Part shown: positions 36,575 to 50,700 of the stretch, piece by piece
Layout of the letters: each line of letters starts with the position of its first letter
Numbering within the stretch: position 1 is the first letter of the stretch
Position numbers and translations under genes: made by a program
The notes under the pieces: model-generated
The model's input: the letters and a program-made list of their open reading frames with translations, nothing else
What the model was told of the DNA's origin: nothing
The model's database searches: none
Source: Nymphaea colorata
Taxonomy: Eukaryota > Streptophyta > Magnoliopsida > Nymphaeales > Nymphaeaceae
Direction of reading: 5' to 3'
Assembly (NCBI RefSeq): GCF_008831285.2
Contig: NC_045148.1
Location: 1,426,001 to 1,490,000 of the forward strand
Length of the DNA stretch: 64,000 bases

Positions 36575-39500
36575 TCACAGGAAAATTGGGGCCATCACCA
36601 GTGTTATGGTTGCAAGCATCTTGATGAGAACATGAAGTGAAGGTCCAGCAGTATCTTTGAACGGGTCTCCAACACTGAATCATTGCCAAAATAAAGATGA
36701 AGTTAGATCATATCTGTCGTTAAGCCTATTTCCAAGGCACGAACCATCATATATTCAATGTAAAACGTCGATAAATTCATGATTTGTGAAACTACATTAT
36801 TCTATTGCATACTAGAACTACCACCATCAGAGACTGGAAGCGTCTGCAACATAGACAACCAGGATGTATAACATGGGTATAATATAGAAACACTACAATT
36901 CTTTTAGACATGAAAACTGCAAAGATGACACTGAAATTTCATATTGAAAGCAATATTCTAGACTTACGTATCTCCAGTAACTGCTGCTTTATGGCAATCA
37001 CTGCCCTTCCCTCCAAGAGCACCAGTTTCTATGAACTTCTTTGCATTATCCCATGCGCCGCCAGCAGTATTCAAAAAGAGTGCCATCAGTATACCAGAAA
37101 CAGTAGCAAACATTAGCATGGCAGCCACCACTTTGGCTCCAAGTAATGGATGACCTGTATGATGCCCTATGAACCGGAAAATAACCCCTGCAAAAGGAAG
37201 AAATTTCAGAACAAGAAAAACCTGACAGTCCACACTATGAAGTTCCCTTATTTTATCTTCTATAACATGCTTCAGCTTACGAAGGCACCAAAGGTCGGCA
37301 AATTAAAGGCCATCATAAACTTCATCCTATTTGAAGACACCAATCATCTGCAAACATCGGTGGCATGAATGAAGTCTCACCGACAACAATGGGAGACACA
37401 ATTGCCAAAGCTCCAGGCTTAATCATTTCTCTGAGTGATGCTGATGCGACAATAGCTACACAACGCCCATAATCTGGTTTTTCTTTATATTCCTGAGAAA
37501 CAGAAATTTTAGGAAGCCAGTCCATAAGCTGTGCAGAAGAAACTTCAAAAAGACAACTCAGAAAACCACACACCATTATGCCAGGTCTTTCAATAAACTG
37601 CCTCCTAACTTCATTAACAACTTCTTGGGCAGTCCGACCAACAGCAGCACAGGCCCATGCACTGAACAGGAAGATCAGCATCGAACCCAACAAGCCTCCA
37701 ACAAAAACTTCTGGTATTGCAATATCAACCTGAAATGCATTAAGCATTAGCTAATTCAGCTATTGCACCACCATCATAAAATCACAAACCCATCCTAAGA
37801 CTATGTGTTTTCAGGTTAGTGGCAAAGGGCAAGCAGGACTGGTGTCAAGCTTGGCAGAAAGGGAGGACATATAAACCAGATCCTAAGCTTTAATACGACC
37901 TTTATCAGTTAAACAATGTTAAGGTTCTAATAGGTGAAACTCTGAGCTACACACATCATGCCCCCACTGAAAGTAGAAAACCCAGGTACTAAAATCTAAA
38001 AGATAGTTGCTGGTGAAATGAAATCAAGATGGTTGCTGGTGAAATGAAATCAGATTCACAAGCATACCTGCTTAAAAGGTGAATGAGCAAAAGCAGCTAC
38101 TTCATCCATGTAAGCACTAAACAAAAGGAAAGATGCAAGTGCTGCAGATCCAATAGCAAACCCCTTGGTGGTAGCTTTGGTCGTGTTCCCCACTGCATCT
38201 AAAAGATCAGTGATCTCCCGGACGCTTTCAGGCTGAAATAAAAAATACATGTCATTAATAATTGTAGAATGATTACTTGCACAATTATTTGAAATATTGG
38301 AACTTTATCCTTTTTCCTTTACCAGGCATGAATCTATATTTACAAGAGAATGAGTGAATGACATAAAATTTTATGAACCTCAAGCCAACTGGGAAGAAGC
38401 ATCAACTTCTCTGGATATATTGACCATAAGTTCTAAAGCTTAGGGAAGCATGTGCAGGACGAATCTGCCTAACATTAGCCACTAGCCATAAAGTTCAATA
38501 TAATTCTGTCCCTCCATCATATCCAAACTTCAAGTAATATTTCAAGAATAAGCATGTTCTACAAGCATGCATGCTTGAAGATAATGTACTGTCAACTAAC
38601 AATATCATTGTAAGTGGTGCACAAAAAAATTAAACAAAGTGAAAAAATATGCTATTGGTTTGACAATTACTCACCTGTTGACTCATTTCCACAATTCCAC
38701 CAGCATTGTCTGCTATGGGGCCAAACATGTCCATGGTTAGCACATATGCTGCAGTACTGAGCATCCCCATTGTAGCAACAGCAGTTCCAAACAAACCACC
38801 AGTTGGATGTCCATTCTCATCCACCAGGCCTGAGGTGTGTCCTAGCCAGAAGGCTGACAATACAGATACGCTGATGACAAGAACTGGCAAGGCAGTTGAC
38901 TCGAGACCCAAACTGACACCAGCAATGATATTGGTACCATGGCCTGTTGAGCTTGAGAGAGCTAATGAACGCACTGGTTCGTGCTTATAATCAGTGTAAT
39001 ATTTTGTGATCCACACAAAAACATAGGCTGTGATGATGCCCACCAAACCACACAAAGCAAAGTTTAGCCACGCTGAAGGAGCTTGCTCAGTATAAAGTAG
39101 CCACCGTGTTGACTGCCAATTACGTTCAAAGGTAAAACATACATGTATCTATGTGGATAAAGTTTTCAAACTAAATAAAAAAAATTGATAAAGAGACAAG
39201 AAAAAACTTATAGAACACAAAGTAAATTACCAATTTAGTACTCCAATATTGCAGATTAATGTAAACCATGTAAATAACAAATCTGACTTATGTTAAAAAA
39301 TGGGACTGCATCGCTTGTAACTGAAATATTACCCCAGCAAATGCTAGAACAGCCAAGAATATTGTAACTGAATAACCCTTCTGAAGTATTGCCATTGGAT
39401 CCTCTATAGGTGTCTTGAGACCTGAATCACGTGTGCCCCTGATGGAAAGAATCCCAGCTGATGATACCACCAAGTCAAAGGAATGGACAACAAGAGGGAA

Positions 39501-42500
39501 AAGGATAAAACCAGAAGGATCTGCAATTTTTCAAAATCATTGCAACCGAGTCCAATGTCAGCAACTACCAAATGCTAGACAATATTTACACAAACATAAT
39601 AGCTTAACGCTTATGTTCACGGACCAGGCCTGCCCAACAGGATAAAGCCCAAAAAGGCATACAAGCTTTGCATTAGCACAGACTGAATACCTTTATTCCA
39701 CTAAATAAACTAAAAACATACACGAAGCAGGACTTCATTGTTGGCAATGTTTGTGGCTATTCAAATGATATAGACAGCATAATCCAATATAAAGAATCAC
39801 AAAACAAAGGTGCCAAAAGAATAACAGAAAATACATGCTAATATAAGTAATGTTACAAAATAGAATCTTCACGAAATTGTTTTATGGGAAGACACTACTA
39901 CTTTCCCGCTCTTAAGTGCCTTTTAGGGTTCGATACATCAATACAAGTTAATACCAAACAATAACAATACAAAATGCTAGAACCCCATCCAGTTACTGGC
40001 ACATCTTTGTTTTATGGACATCACAGAAGAAAATGAACATTGGATCTAAAAAGACGTGTGAGACCAGAACATTGGACAAGTTATTCTTTCAAAAACAAAT
40101 TTCACACTAGGAAGTATTATTAGTCAATACATGGCTGCTAAAAGAATAGAACGTTAAGACTAGGACGGTAGCCAATCATCTTCAAGCTCCCAACTTTTAC
40201 TAAAAGAACAGCTGACGACCAGGAAGAACAATGATAAAAGCAGTTCGAAGTCACACTACTGGGGCAGTGACCATAACTAAAAACCAAAACACTATCAGAT
40301 ATCCTTCATACTTGCCTTCAATCTTGCAATGCTTGGCCATTGTTCCGCCAAGTATCATGGCGCTGATTACTTCTGCAGCTATACTTTCAAAAAGATCAGC
40401 ACCACGAGCTGCACAATCACCAACATTATCTCCTACCTTCAAGATAAGAAAGACTACCAGTTATGCAATTATCTTAAAACAATATGTTCTACCGCACAAA
40501 GACAACTGACGTCCATAAGAAACATTCTCTTCTCAACAATCTTACTAAAGCAATAACATTAGAGCGTATAGTTCAACCATTTCATTGCCATCACCATTCT
40601 CTCAATATATAGATATTTCTTTAAAATACATAAATACATGTTCTTTATTCCCTTAACACCAAATAATGCATGATTATGAAGGCCAGTACAAATTCTTTTG
40701 TGTTTTTATATGAAGCCTATCAAGAGGCAAGGAAGGAAGTACCAAATCCGCAATGACAGCAGGGTTACGTGGGTCATCTTCAGGAATGCCTTGCTCTACT
40801 TTACCAACAAGATCAGCTCCTACATCAGCTGCTTTAGTGTAAATACCACCACCAAGTTGCGCAAAGAGTGCCACAAATGAGGCTCCAAATCCATAACCAA
40901 CCAGGAGAAGAGGTACTGGGAAAAAATTGATAAATGTAAACAAACCATCAACTGAGATAATCAGTATCCATGCCTATCTGAAACTGCAGCCTAGCGATCA
41001 TCTTCATGGACTAATAAAAAACTCCAAATGTCAACAATGTTGTGGTTCATTTATATCTGAAGCAAACAGTACAGAACATTGAACACAAATAAGAGCTAAT
41101 AACTGCAATTTCTATAGCTCTGGAACAATCATGATGGGATAAAGGAATTTTTTGAAAGTAGTACACAGAAAGCACTAACCCATTCAGATAAGTATATCTG
41201 AAATGGAAGCTTGTGAACAAATTGCTATCAACTAGTAAACAACTTTAAGAATAAAGGTCATTGATGTATTAATATCATCCACTGTAGAGAATCCACAAGC
41301 TTCCACCCAGATGAAGTAACCGAAGAGCAAACCTAGTTAATATATTGTGGAAGAATTTGGTAAACTAAACGCTCCAACTGCACACAGCTGCTTTTCATAA
41401 AAATCATTCCACATATTTGAGAGAGACAGAATCAAAAGGAATAGAAGCATATGTAACTGCATAACACCACAAACATAAACTCTTGTGCACAAGTATGAAG
41501 ACAAATTTAATCATGGATGTGATGATCAGAAGAAAACTTATTTTAACATAACAATCACTCCTTAAACCACTAAAATTTACCCTAAGACCTAGAATAAAAA
41601 CTGCCTGATAAAAATTTGGCAATACATGTCTTACAGTCACTGGTAGCCCAGAGCAAGAACATACCCTCATTAGCAAGAAACTCTAAAAAGAAATTGGCAA
41701 TTGCAATGGACAACTACCAAGAACTAAGGATTAAACTAGTTAAGGAACATCAACTGCTAAATAAAATGGCAACATTGAAGAGGATCAACACTCACATTCT
41801 GTCACCTTCATTGAACCTGGCAAGTCCACCTCTAACCAAATGTAGAATGTTGAATAAAGAATGGCTACCCCTATGACCGCCATCCCAACAACAACAAGAG
41901 CAGAAAATCCACCTGCACGGACAGCAACCTGCGTAAAGAAGCTGAATCAATAGTCTCAAACCTTGAATAGCTTTTCTAATTATAGAAGATTTAAGGCATC
42001 AGGAAACCTGTAATGCTTCTCTTGCTGAGCGTCTAGCAGCACTAGAAACCCGAACATTTGCACGCACTGATACCCACATTCCAACATAACCAGCAATACC
42101 TGAACATAAAGCTCCCAGAAGGAATGCTATCACAGTAACATATGCAGAAGTTGACCTGAAAAAATCTCATAAGAAATAAAAAACATTAGATCATTGTGAG
42201 GTTACTGAAGAAACGCTTACTTAATGAAGAACTAATAAAGTACCTCCCAAGCCCAGATGATTCTTGTTGAGGCGTAGTACTACGAAACAGATATATACAA
42301 AGAATCACAAATGCCAGTAAAGTTGCCATTTTGGAAATTGTTCCGTATTGGGTTCTGAAGAAACCTTCTGCTCCATCACGAATGGCATCAGATATCTACA
42401 ATATGATCAACAGCTCCAAGTCACGTAACACATAAGTCCACAAAAACGTAAGCATCCTTCTAGTGAGTAAAGTACTCAAGAAGCCATATGTTTGCACGTT

Positions 42501-45500
42501 TCTGAAAATATCTGCTATTTTATTAACACAAACCAAGTTTTTTTTGCAGGATATAGATCAAAGGATAATGGAGTAACAAGAAGTAGAGCATATATGTTAA
42601 AAAAAGGACATCTTGAACAATTGAACATGGAGAAATTTCACATGCACATGCTGTTGACTTAAATACTCTTACATAATCCTTTCACTAACACATTTGATTT
42701 GACCTTCCCATGAACATAAAAAAAATGTTAAGATAACCACCTCAATTGACAATAATATATTAATATAAAGAACTAAATGCCATAACTACTTCATACATGA
42801 TGCAGGAACAAAAACGCATGAATGAATAGGATTATACCCAAGACGAAGGAGAAGAACTGAAACATGTTGGTCCCAAGAAAAACCCAAGGATGGAGGAGGA
42901 ACAATCAATTATTTGCATAATTTTTCAGCATACACATAAACATGCAAACACATGCACACAAAATAAAATAACTTCACTGCTTGTGAAAGAAATAGTAGTG
43001 ACAGTTTGGCATGCTTCATCATAGCACTAAAAGACATGAAATCATTAGAATGAATGCCTTCTTTCGAGGGCTTCCTCATCTTATTCTAATCACCCTTTCC
43101 AATGTCTCAAAGTATATCCACCACATCACACACCCATATTGATTACCTAGCTGGTAGATTTGTTCGAGTCACAGCATAGAGCAAGCATAGACCCAGCCAG
43201 AAAATGAAAATCCCTTAGCAAAGAATCTTGTGGCACAGGCAACACTCAACAGCGTACATATAGATCATCAAAGACAGAAAAATGATAGACAGACACGTAA
43301 CTAGACAACAATTAGCAGTCATAATTGAGCACACAATTTCCTATCTTTTATAAAACCATGTGAACAACCTAGAAAATAAAAATTCAAATTTAACAGGCTA
43401 GCAAAATAGGGAATAACAAAGCCTCAACATAGGAAGACAAAGCAAGCAAACAAAAATATCCAAAATACCTGAGCCATCTCTGGTGGTCCCTCATCCTTTG
43501 CCAGTACCCATTTCGTGAGATATAACGCGAAAATGAAACTGGCAGTACAAATAGAAAACACAAGCACAATAATAGGAGAAGTACTTGCGCCAATGTAAAA
43601 TACGGCTACAAGGGTGCATAGCAGGAGAACCAGTAAGAGACGAGAATTCATGCCCATGAATATCCTTATTATCTGCACAATCCAATTATAGAGAAAAGGT
43701 TAACATTCAATAACCAAGAAACAGCAACAGCTTTGGATTAAAATTCCAATGAGGATTTGATTGACAAGAAAAAATATTCTCAAGTGTCCAGGCCAACATC
43801 ATACTTAGCCCTAAACATTAATTAGCTCAATCAGTTAAAAACAGAAAAAAAAAATGAGGAGAACAAACATTTCATCCTGTTTCCTTGTTACATGGGCCAG
43901 AGCCATGCAAATTTAAAATTTAAAATGGGATGCTCCAAAGTACAACGAACATCATGCTCATTAATCTTAGCTCGAAGCAGTGACTTATGGTACACCTGCT
44001 CCTCTTCCATGATGCAGTATATTATCATCCTAAACATCGGTCTGCCAAATTGATAAGTTCTGCTGCAGCATTGTCCTTGTCAGAAAGGGTGTTGCTTGTC
44101 TGCATTCAATTGAGTAGAGACCAGTTGCAACTGATTATAGAGGAGCAAATCCGCTACGGCATCACTCTATGAATATGTAGAATGTTGAGTTGTATGTCAT
44201 TTTAATTTAATTGGCCTTGGATTCCTTTCTAAATTCATGTCTTCACTTAGAAAAAGGTCTATTTATTATACAATTCATTAGTATCTAAATGGTCATTTAA
44301 CATGCTTCTTAACTGGTTACACATGCCCTTCCCTTTATCATTTCCTGGTATGGCAGCGACAAGTAAAAGTGACAAAATACGCATGTTTCTTTCAATTGTA
44401 GTAGTTCTGACTCAGGGACCATACTGTTCAGAAATAGGACATACATGCAATGGTATGCCCTGTGACAAGGAAATGCGTCCCCAATGTGAGCTATATCCCT
44501 GGCAGAGAGACTCCTTTTTTTATTGGACAGAGATCATACATACATGGTGTGCATACAACTAAATTTATCATGAAATGTCAAAGTTATGATTCCCATATGT
44601 TGGGCACATATCTGACAATGCTTCAGCTAGAACAGGAAGGAAATGAAGATAGAGAATTATCTGGTTAACAGTTGTAAACACTTCACATAGAAAAAAAACA
44701 GATACTGATGACATAGAATCCTAGTACTTTTTGGTGCCATTGGCATCCTGTGGCAAAAGGCAATACCGAAGGCTTGACTCAACAATTTTTTATTTAAAAA
44801 ATCAATCCTGCAATTAAATGTTAGATTTGCTGTACATATACTAATACTGCCTGACACAATTTCCCCTTGACTAGTTTCTTTCTTTTTTTCAAAACCATTT
44901 TCCTCCACAAGAATAAGAAAGAAAATTCATTCCCAACACATACAATATGTCCCATACAAAAAAGCAAGACATCCTTGCAACATGTCAGTTATTAAAGACC
45001 AAATATGAACCAGGCACCCATTATTTTCCTTTTCTAGCAACTAACATTGCACATCGTTTTATTTAATATGCAAAAACAACACAAAAAAAAAATTGCATTA
45101 ACTGCCTCACGTAATTGGTCATCATGGCCCTCAAATTTCCTAGTCATCATATTCCAAACACCCTATGTGTATCTATCCATTTATTTTCCAGTGTCATATG
45201 GATCATATGACACGGAGTTGTATCGTATGATACATATCATCTCTTTTTGCATTTGCAATATGATACGACACCTGCATCTTAAATGGGTGGTATATTGCAC
45301 TTATATCATATGTATCATATGATACATACCCTGCATCATAGGGATACTGTATCATGAGGGAGAGTTTCTGCACTTCTAAGAGTTGAACAAGGGAGAGTTT
45401 CTGCCAGTTGCAAGGAAAAATCAATCAATTTAAGGAAGAAATGAAGATGATGAAAACTATGAATGACTATATTTTCATTTGTTATTTGCATTGAAACTGA

Positions 45501-46229
45501 AGTTTTGAACAATTTCATGATATCATGTGATGTATCATGTTTCTTGAAGTGTTACAGCTTATGAGCTATGACATTAGATTATGTTATGTCATTGTTATGT
45601 TTCTGGATGTGTTAGATCATGTTGTGTTATCATATGAATGAATATCCATAACTTTGTAGCTACATAAGCCTATATTTATGTATAATATGTTTTTAAAAAT
45701 ATGTATATTTTTTCTTTATTCTTCTGATTTTTTCTATTCGTCTAATTTTTGAATTAAAAAATAATGTTATGATACGTTTATGATCCGATGTGATTCTTTA
45801 TGATTCAGCATATCTATTGGCCTGATCTATACGGGCTACGACATGCCTTTTACAACATTGATTTTAGCATATGCATATTATGTACATATGAATATATAAA
45901 CATGCATGGAAAATCATTTCCAGAGCATGTTAAAGCACAAAAATGAGAATCACTTGTAGCATTCGAGAAAACAGTAAGTTAAAATTGCTCAAGATGTCAT
46001 ATAAGAATCCATTATAATCAAGATGTTTACTGAAATGGATACAAATTTCAGGAACCGCACTCAGATGCAGAGCCATGCCGCAAATACAGATCAAAGTAAT
46101 GAAAAACCAAAAGCAGAAGTTATAGTGTACCATTGGTGTATAAGTTTTGCTCCGCATGGATGGAAAGGTTCTAGGCCGATCCTGGTAAGAGCCAACATTT
46201 CCCTCCTCCATGTCATTGTCCATCATCAT
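36575..46229 (-). CDS. VHP2: Type II (K+-independent) H+-translocating pyrophosphatase, 14 exons, with a 1-bp frameshift
   Basis: Couples PPi hydrolysis to proton pumping; plant type II enzymes (AVP2/VHP2) sit in Golgi and related membranes. Exons 5' to 3': 46229-46131, 43672-43469, 42395-42244, 42155-42008, 41928-41796, 40915-40743, 40436-40316, 39520-39333, 39113-38675, 38232-38068, 37729-37574, 37492-37381, 37187-36968 and 36674-36575. Exons sum to 2,410 bp, one more than a multiple of three. The start at [10 protein letters not shown] follows the family; an in-frame upstream extension is possible. Substrate motif [11 protein letters not shown] (about 276-286) and [17 protein letters not shown] are intact, and [10 protein letters not shown] marks the K+-independent class. 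About 16 membrane spans are expected; the C terminus is [14 protein letters not shown]. Exon 9 has an extra A at 39,059-39,062 that shifts the frame after residue 424 and reaches TGA at 38,991-38,993. Intron 7 starts with GC, not GT. Everything else is intact, so a sequence error is the likeliest cause of the shift. Confidence 0.92.
45180..45830. repeat. ATCATATGAT-rich repeat inside H+-PPase intron 1
   Basis: The palindromic words ATCATATGAT, GTATGATAC and close variants recur many times, densely at 45,190-45,370 and more sparsely to 45,830. The family seems dispersed and AT-rich, perhaps a decayed MITE, but I could not identify matching ends or a target duplication. It sits in the 2.46-kb first coding intron (43,673-46,130). 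Confidence 0.5.
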
Positions 46230-47760
46230 GAAGGCATGTGCAGAGTTAACTCTCCGTGTCACAGGAAGACCGTAGTCAATGCCGCTGCCTTGCGGCAGGT
46301 CACCCCCAGACCCTGGTCGCTGAATTTTGACTGATTCTGTTTTCAAAACTGCAGCCCAAATGTGAACCACTGATTCAGCCGAAACACTATTACACTTGGA
46401 TGTAAGAGACTTCCTCCTCAATACTTCTCATTGCCAAAGTTGTCATGCAGGTCAACACCAGTTCGACAAATTCAAATGATAACCAACCAAATCTATAACA
46501 AAAACAGAAGAGAGAATACTTCCTTCAACGGGGGTTTCTGCAAAGTCCAGAACAGAGTAAGAACATTAAAGAAAACAGAAAAGACAAAACACATTATTCA
46601 ATGCCAAGTAAAGCCTCAAAACCAACACTCCGACCAGCATGAGAATTTTAAAAAAAAAGTTGAACCTTTGGCGCCATACACTATGGAAACTGCAACTTTG
46701 TAACTAAAGAATGCCAAGTAAAAAAAAAAAACGAAAGAAAAAGGGAAATTAAGATTCAGGCATGTAAATTTATTTTGAAGTATTCTACTTGAGCTAACAT
46801 ATTGAAGCCTCGATATTGGAAAAGGCTGAAGAGACTAAAAGTGATAGTCCAATGCATGCAAGATCTTCCAAAAATGTTTTATTTTTCTGCATGCAAACGA
46901 AAAAAATACTTAATGCATTGCATGATGACTAAGTTCAGTAAATAAGAATAACATATCATCAATCAATTGATAATTTACAATCAACTTATGCTCAAGAGGA
47001 GTACAAATTGCGCAAAGTCAAACATTGTATAACGAATTTCAGCGTCTTACAAAGAAATCCATTCCCAGATATTACAATTTCACATCCAAAAGAAGTTCCA
47101 AGATGCAAACTTATCAGCATCTCCAAGTCCACATTCGGATTAAAATAAAGTCAAAAGAGAAGAAAAAGTGAAATCCAAATAAGGCTGGAATTGACACGCC
47201 ATGAAAAAAAAAACAACCGAATCGTGTTCAAGGAAAAAATGAAAATCTAAAATCTGAATTCCGTCCAGACTACTCAACAGAACGAAAGCTAAGAAAGGAT
47301 AGAAAGTTTTATTTTTCGACCGAAGCAATCTGAGATCTGGCTTCTTGAACCCTGGATTTCCACATATCCACTCCAAAACCCCTCCAAAAACGGGGAAAAA
47401 GAAATTAGACAAACACCACAAGACGCATACACAATTAGTTTTCGCACCTTCGGAGCAGAGCACATGACAACCCGGCACAGTGCTGAGAGGATCAGAAGAA
47501 CAAAGAATCCAAACAAACACCTACTACCACCAAACCGAGATTTACCGTCCTCTAACCCAAAAAGAGAAAGTAATGAAAATAACTTCATCGAATTTCAAAT
47601 CATTACCTCAGAAAAGGTCGGGACGTCCGCTCAGAACAACGCGGGACGAAATCAGAAAGTAGAGAGCCCGAATCTCCAGCGAAAGGAACAGGGATCTCGA
47701 CAGACAACCCTATGAAAATGGAGGAAGAAACTCCCCCCGACCCAGAGGAGGAGAGTCGTG
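46230..47760 (-). promoter_or_regulatory. 5' leader of the H+-PPase gene, probably with a UTR intron
   Basis: On the minus strand a strong donor TCTGAG|GTAATG lies at 47,607/47,606 in GC-richer sequence, and a plausible acceptor GGGCTGCAG ends at 46,349, about 120 bp upstream of the start codon. Together these suggest a non-coding first exon near 47,607-47,750, a 5' UTR intron of about 1.26 kb, and a second exon that holds the ATG. The open frame reading upstream from the ATG is more likely UTR than protein. The minus-strand frames at 47,140-47,588 fall in the proposed intron. Confidence 0.5.
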
Positions 47761-50700
47761 GGCGCCCTCTTAAGGAATCAAGGGAAGGCAGGGAGTAGGG
47801 GGGCTCCGTCCGCGGGGAACAGTCAGGTTGCGGGGGCTCCTTTTTTCTTCTTGAAGATATTTTTTAAACGCACTATACTTTTGAAGATAATAAAAAAGAG
47901 GCTTTAAGTTTTGGTATTTTTAAAAGAGCTGGCCTGACTTTTCCAATGGTCGATTAAACCGCTTCGGCAGCTTCTTAAATCGTTTCATTTCAGACTTACG
48001 ACATACCTCCAACGAAAGCACTTAGTTTTTGAAAATACAGAAAATTCTATTTTTAAAATATTTTAATCGTTTATAAAGACATGGCCGTTATTTCTTGCTT
48101 TTGTCAAAAGCCAAACCGCGTTTCTCTTATTTTTTTATTTATTTTTATTTAAAAATATTAATTCTTGAAAAAGAAAAACAGTTAAACGACGGCAGAGGGG
48201 GTCGGTGCGATCTCGGGCAGCAACAAAGACGTTTACCAAAATAGCCTCCACGCTTCACTGTAGCTTTCACGAATACCCCTGAGGAGTGAGGAGGGAACCG
48301 GGTAGACCGCATTCGGGGGTCAGACTTGATCGGATCTTACTTAATCGCTTCCGGATCAAGTTCGAACTAGAAGATCCTTTATCGCCGAGGGACGTAAACT
48401 CTTTAGATTCGGGTTGGATCTACCCTTTATCAAATTTGATTTAATTGAAGTGGGAACTGTAAGTAGCTAGACTTGAACTTGGACCCGGATTCGGACTTCT
48501 TGTAGAGGGATCAAACAGATAGGATATAGTTTTGAGTAAGCAAATTCAATCAAACCCAAGTATGGAATTCAAGCTTACTATAGTGAGAGCAGCAGCACAT
48601 GGAATAGGTCTAGATCATGGCTACTTGGATCCAAAGTAGTTAAAGACAAGGATATGTATGAGGGGAATGATCCAAGAAGACCTAGATATGCATTTTGAAT
48701 ACAAGTTTCTTCATTATGTTATAGGTGGGGTCCTAAAATCGTGAGTCCGTGACTGCCGTTCAACTTGAAGGTCTTAAGGCGACAAGGCGGTCCAGGACGC
48801 GGAGCCCTTGTCCGCAAGTGTGTTTGATTTTGTGGTCCTCTAATTATTTGGAGTGCAGTATTGGCATGACTCGCTACCGAACACCACATGGTGTAGGATT
48901 TTTGTAGTTGTTCTTAACTGGTCAGTTGATGGCAACTGCCCTCGAGTACGCCACAAATTATGTCTCCAGAATATGCCATTTTGGTACTGTGTCCTGTTTG
49001 ATAATTGGCACCTGCAAACACTTGGTTTCAAATCATCAAATGTCAGAATTTACTGATATTGATTTGATGATTTCGCTTTTTTTCGAATTTCTTAATGTTC
49101 ACGTGATGTTTTTTTTTTTCTTTACAAATTATAAGAAAAATTATTCTCAACTGTTCACAAATTCTTTAGAAACAGTTTGGGCCGTAATAACTTTCCAAAT
49201 AATTTAAGAAGTGAAGTCAACATCACTGTCCTCATGTCCATGTAAATACAAGTGCCAGTGAGCCAATTGAACACACTGTCGCCCGACCCGAGGCTTGAAA
49301 CGATGGCAGTTGCGTTATATGTGCCTTTGTGAAGCCTCATTGGATAACGAAACGAAGGTTTTTCAGGCTGACGCCCACTTCTTTTAACCCCCGTTTGCAG
49401 AAAACAATGGGTAACCAGAGGAGGCTCTAGCAAGACCGTGGGAAATCCATAAAACAATCTATAGCTTTGAATATTCAGAAATGTTCCGCAATGCCTCAAA
49501 TTTTGCCATTTTACAGCCGGCTGTAAATTACGACATAATAAGGGAGGGTGTAGAAGCTGCCCTTATGCTTTGTTTGTTTGTTTGGATGGAGAGAAATGAG
49601 CTTTGTTGGGAGGGAGGGAAAGGAAAAAAGAGGGAGGAAAAGAATGGAAAAAGAATTAAATAAAAATAAAGGAGGTAATTATAAACAATTGTTTGGATAA
49701 AAATAAAAGGAAATGATATAATTTATAATACTTTAGAATAATACTTTTAACAATTAAAATGTTTAAAAAATTAAAATGAGTATAGATGGTAGAAAGAGGC
49801 ATAGGTTTCCTTTCTTTCTCAATCGTCTATCGTTTACTTTCCTTTTTCTCTTTTTCCTTTTTTCTTTTTACAACCAAACAAACTTTCTAATTTTTTATAA
49901 TTAATTAACCAAACAAATGATTAATTATGCAATTATTCTCTTTTCCTCCAACCAAATAGGGCTTTAATTTCTTAACAAATAACCTCCTCCTTAGAAAAAT
50001 CTAGTGAACTAAAAATATAAAAGATCCCATGCTTGTTTTAGAATTAAAAACAAAAGTTGGCCTTACTTAGCAATTTCATAACTTTTTTTCAATCAACTCG
50101 TTGGTTGGAGATAAAGCAACCGTTACTAGTGACAAAGAAAGCAAAAGACGAGGTGGGAAATACCTTAAGCATCTTTAAGACTTTTTCCTGTGCTTTTCCT
50201 AATTAGTTTAATGGGTGCAAAGACAAGAAAAGGCAAACCTAGAAATCCTGCTGGTTTTTAAGCTTATTGTTCAAAAGGTTTGAGAATAATTTATTTTCAG
50301 ATTTCACTTTTTTTTTTATGACAAAGAATCTTCCAACAACAAGACCAGCAACTTTTTCTATTTATTACACAGTGCTTAGATTTGACCGTGTGACGTTTTT
50401 AAGCATTCTTTTCAAAAACTTAACCATACAAAAAGATGTAGAAATCCCCAGATGTAAGAATAAAATGTGGGTTAGATTTGTGAGGAAAGATAATAGTCAA
50501 TCTAATTGTGATTTAAGATAAGCAACACTCTTGATTTTTGTATTGAAAAGAATGGAGCCCGACCTAAACCTTCAACTTGTGATCCAATGGTGAAATTGTT
50601 TCAAGAAAGAAAGCTCCATATATAAGTCCTTTCTTGGTCACGAGAAGCACTAAGATTCAACTAATTACACAAAAATGAGGCCGCTTTCATGATTATGGGC

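Noticed and set aside
47140-47588. Overlapping 126- and 99-codon minus-strand frames
   Set aside because: They lie in the likely 5' UTR intron of the H+-PPase gene, overlap each other in different frames, and look like no known protein.
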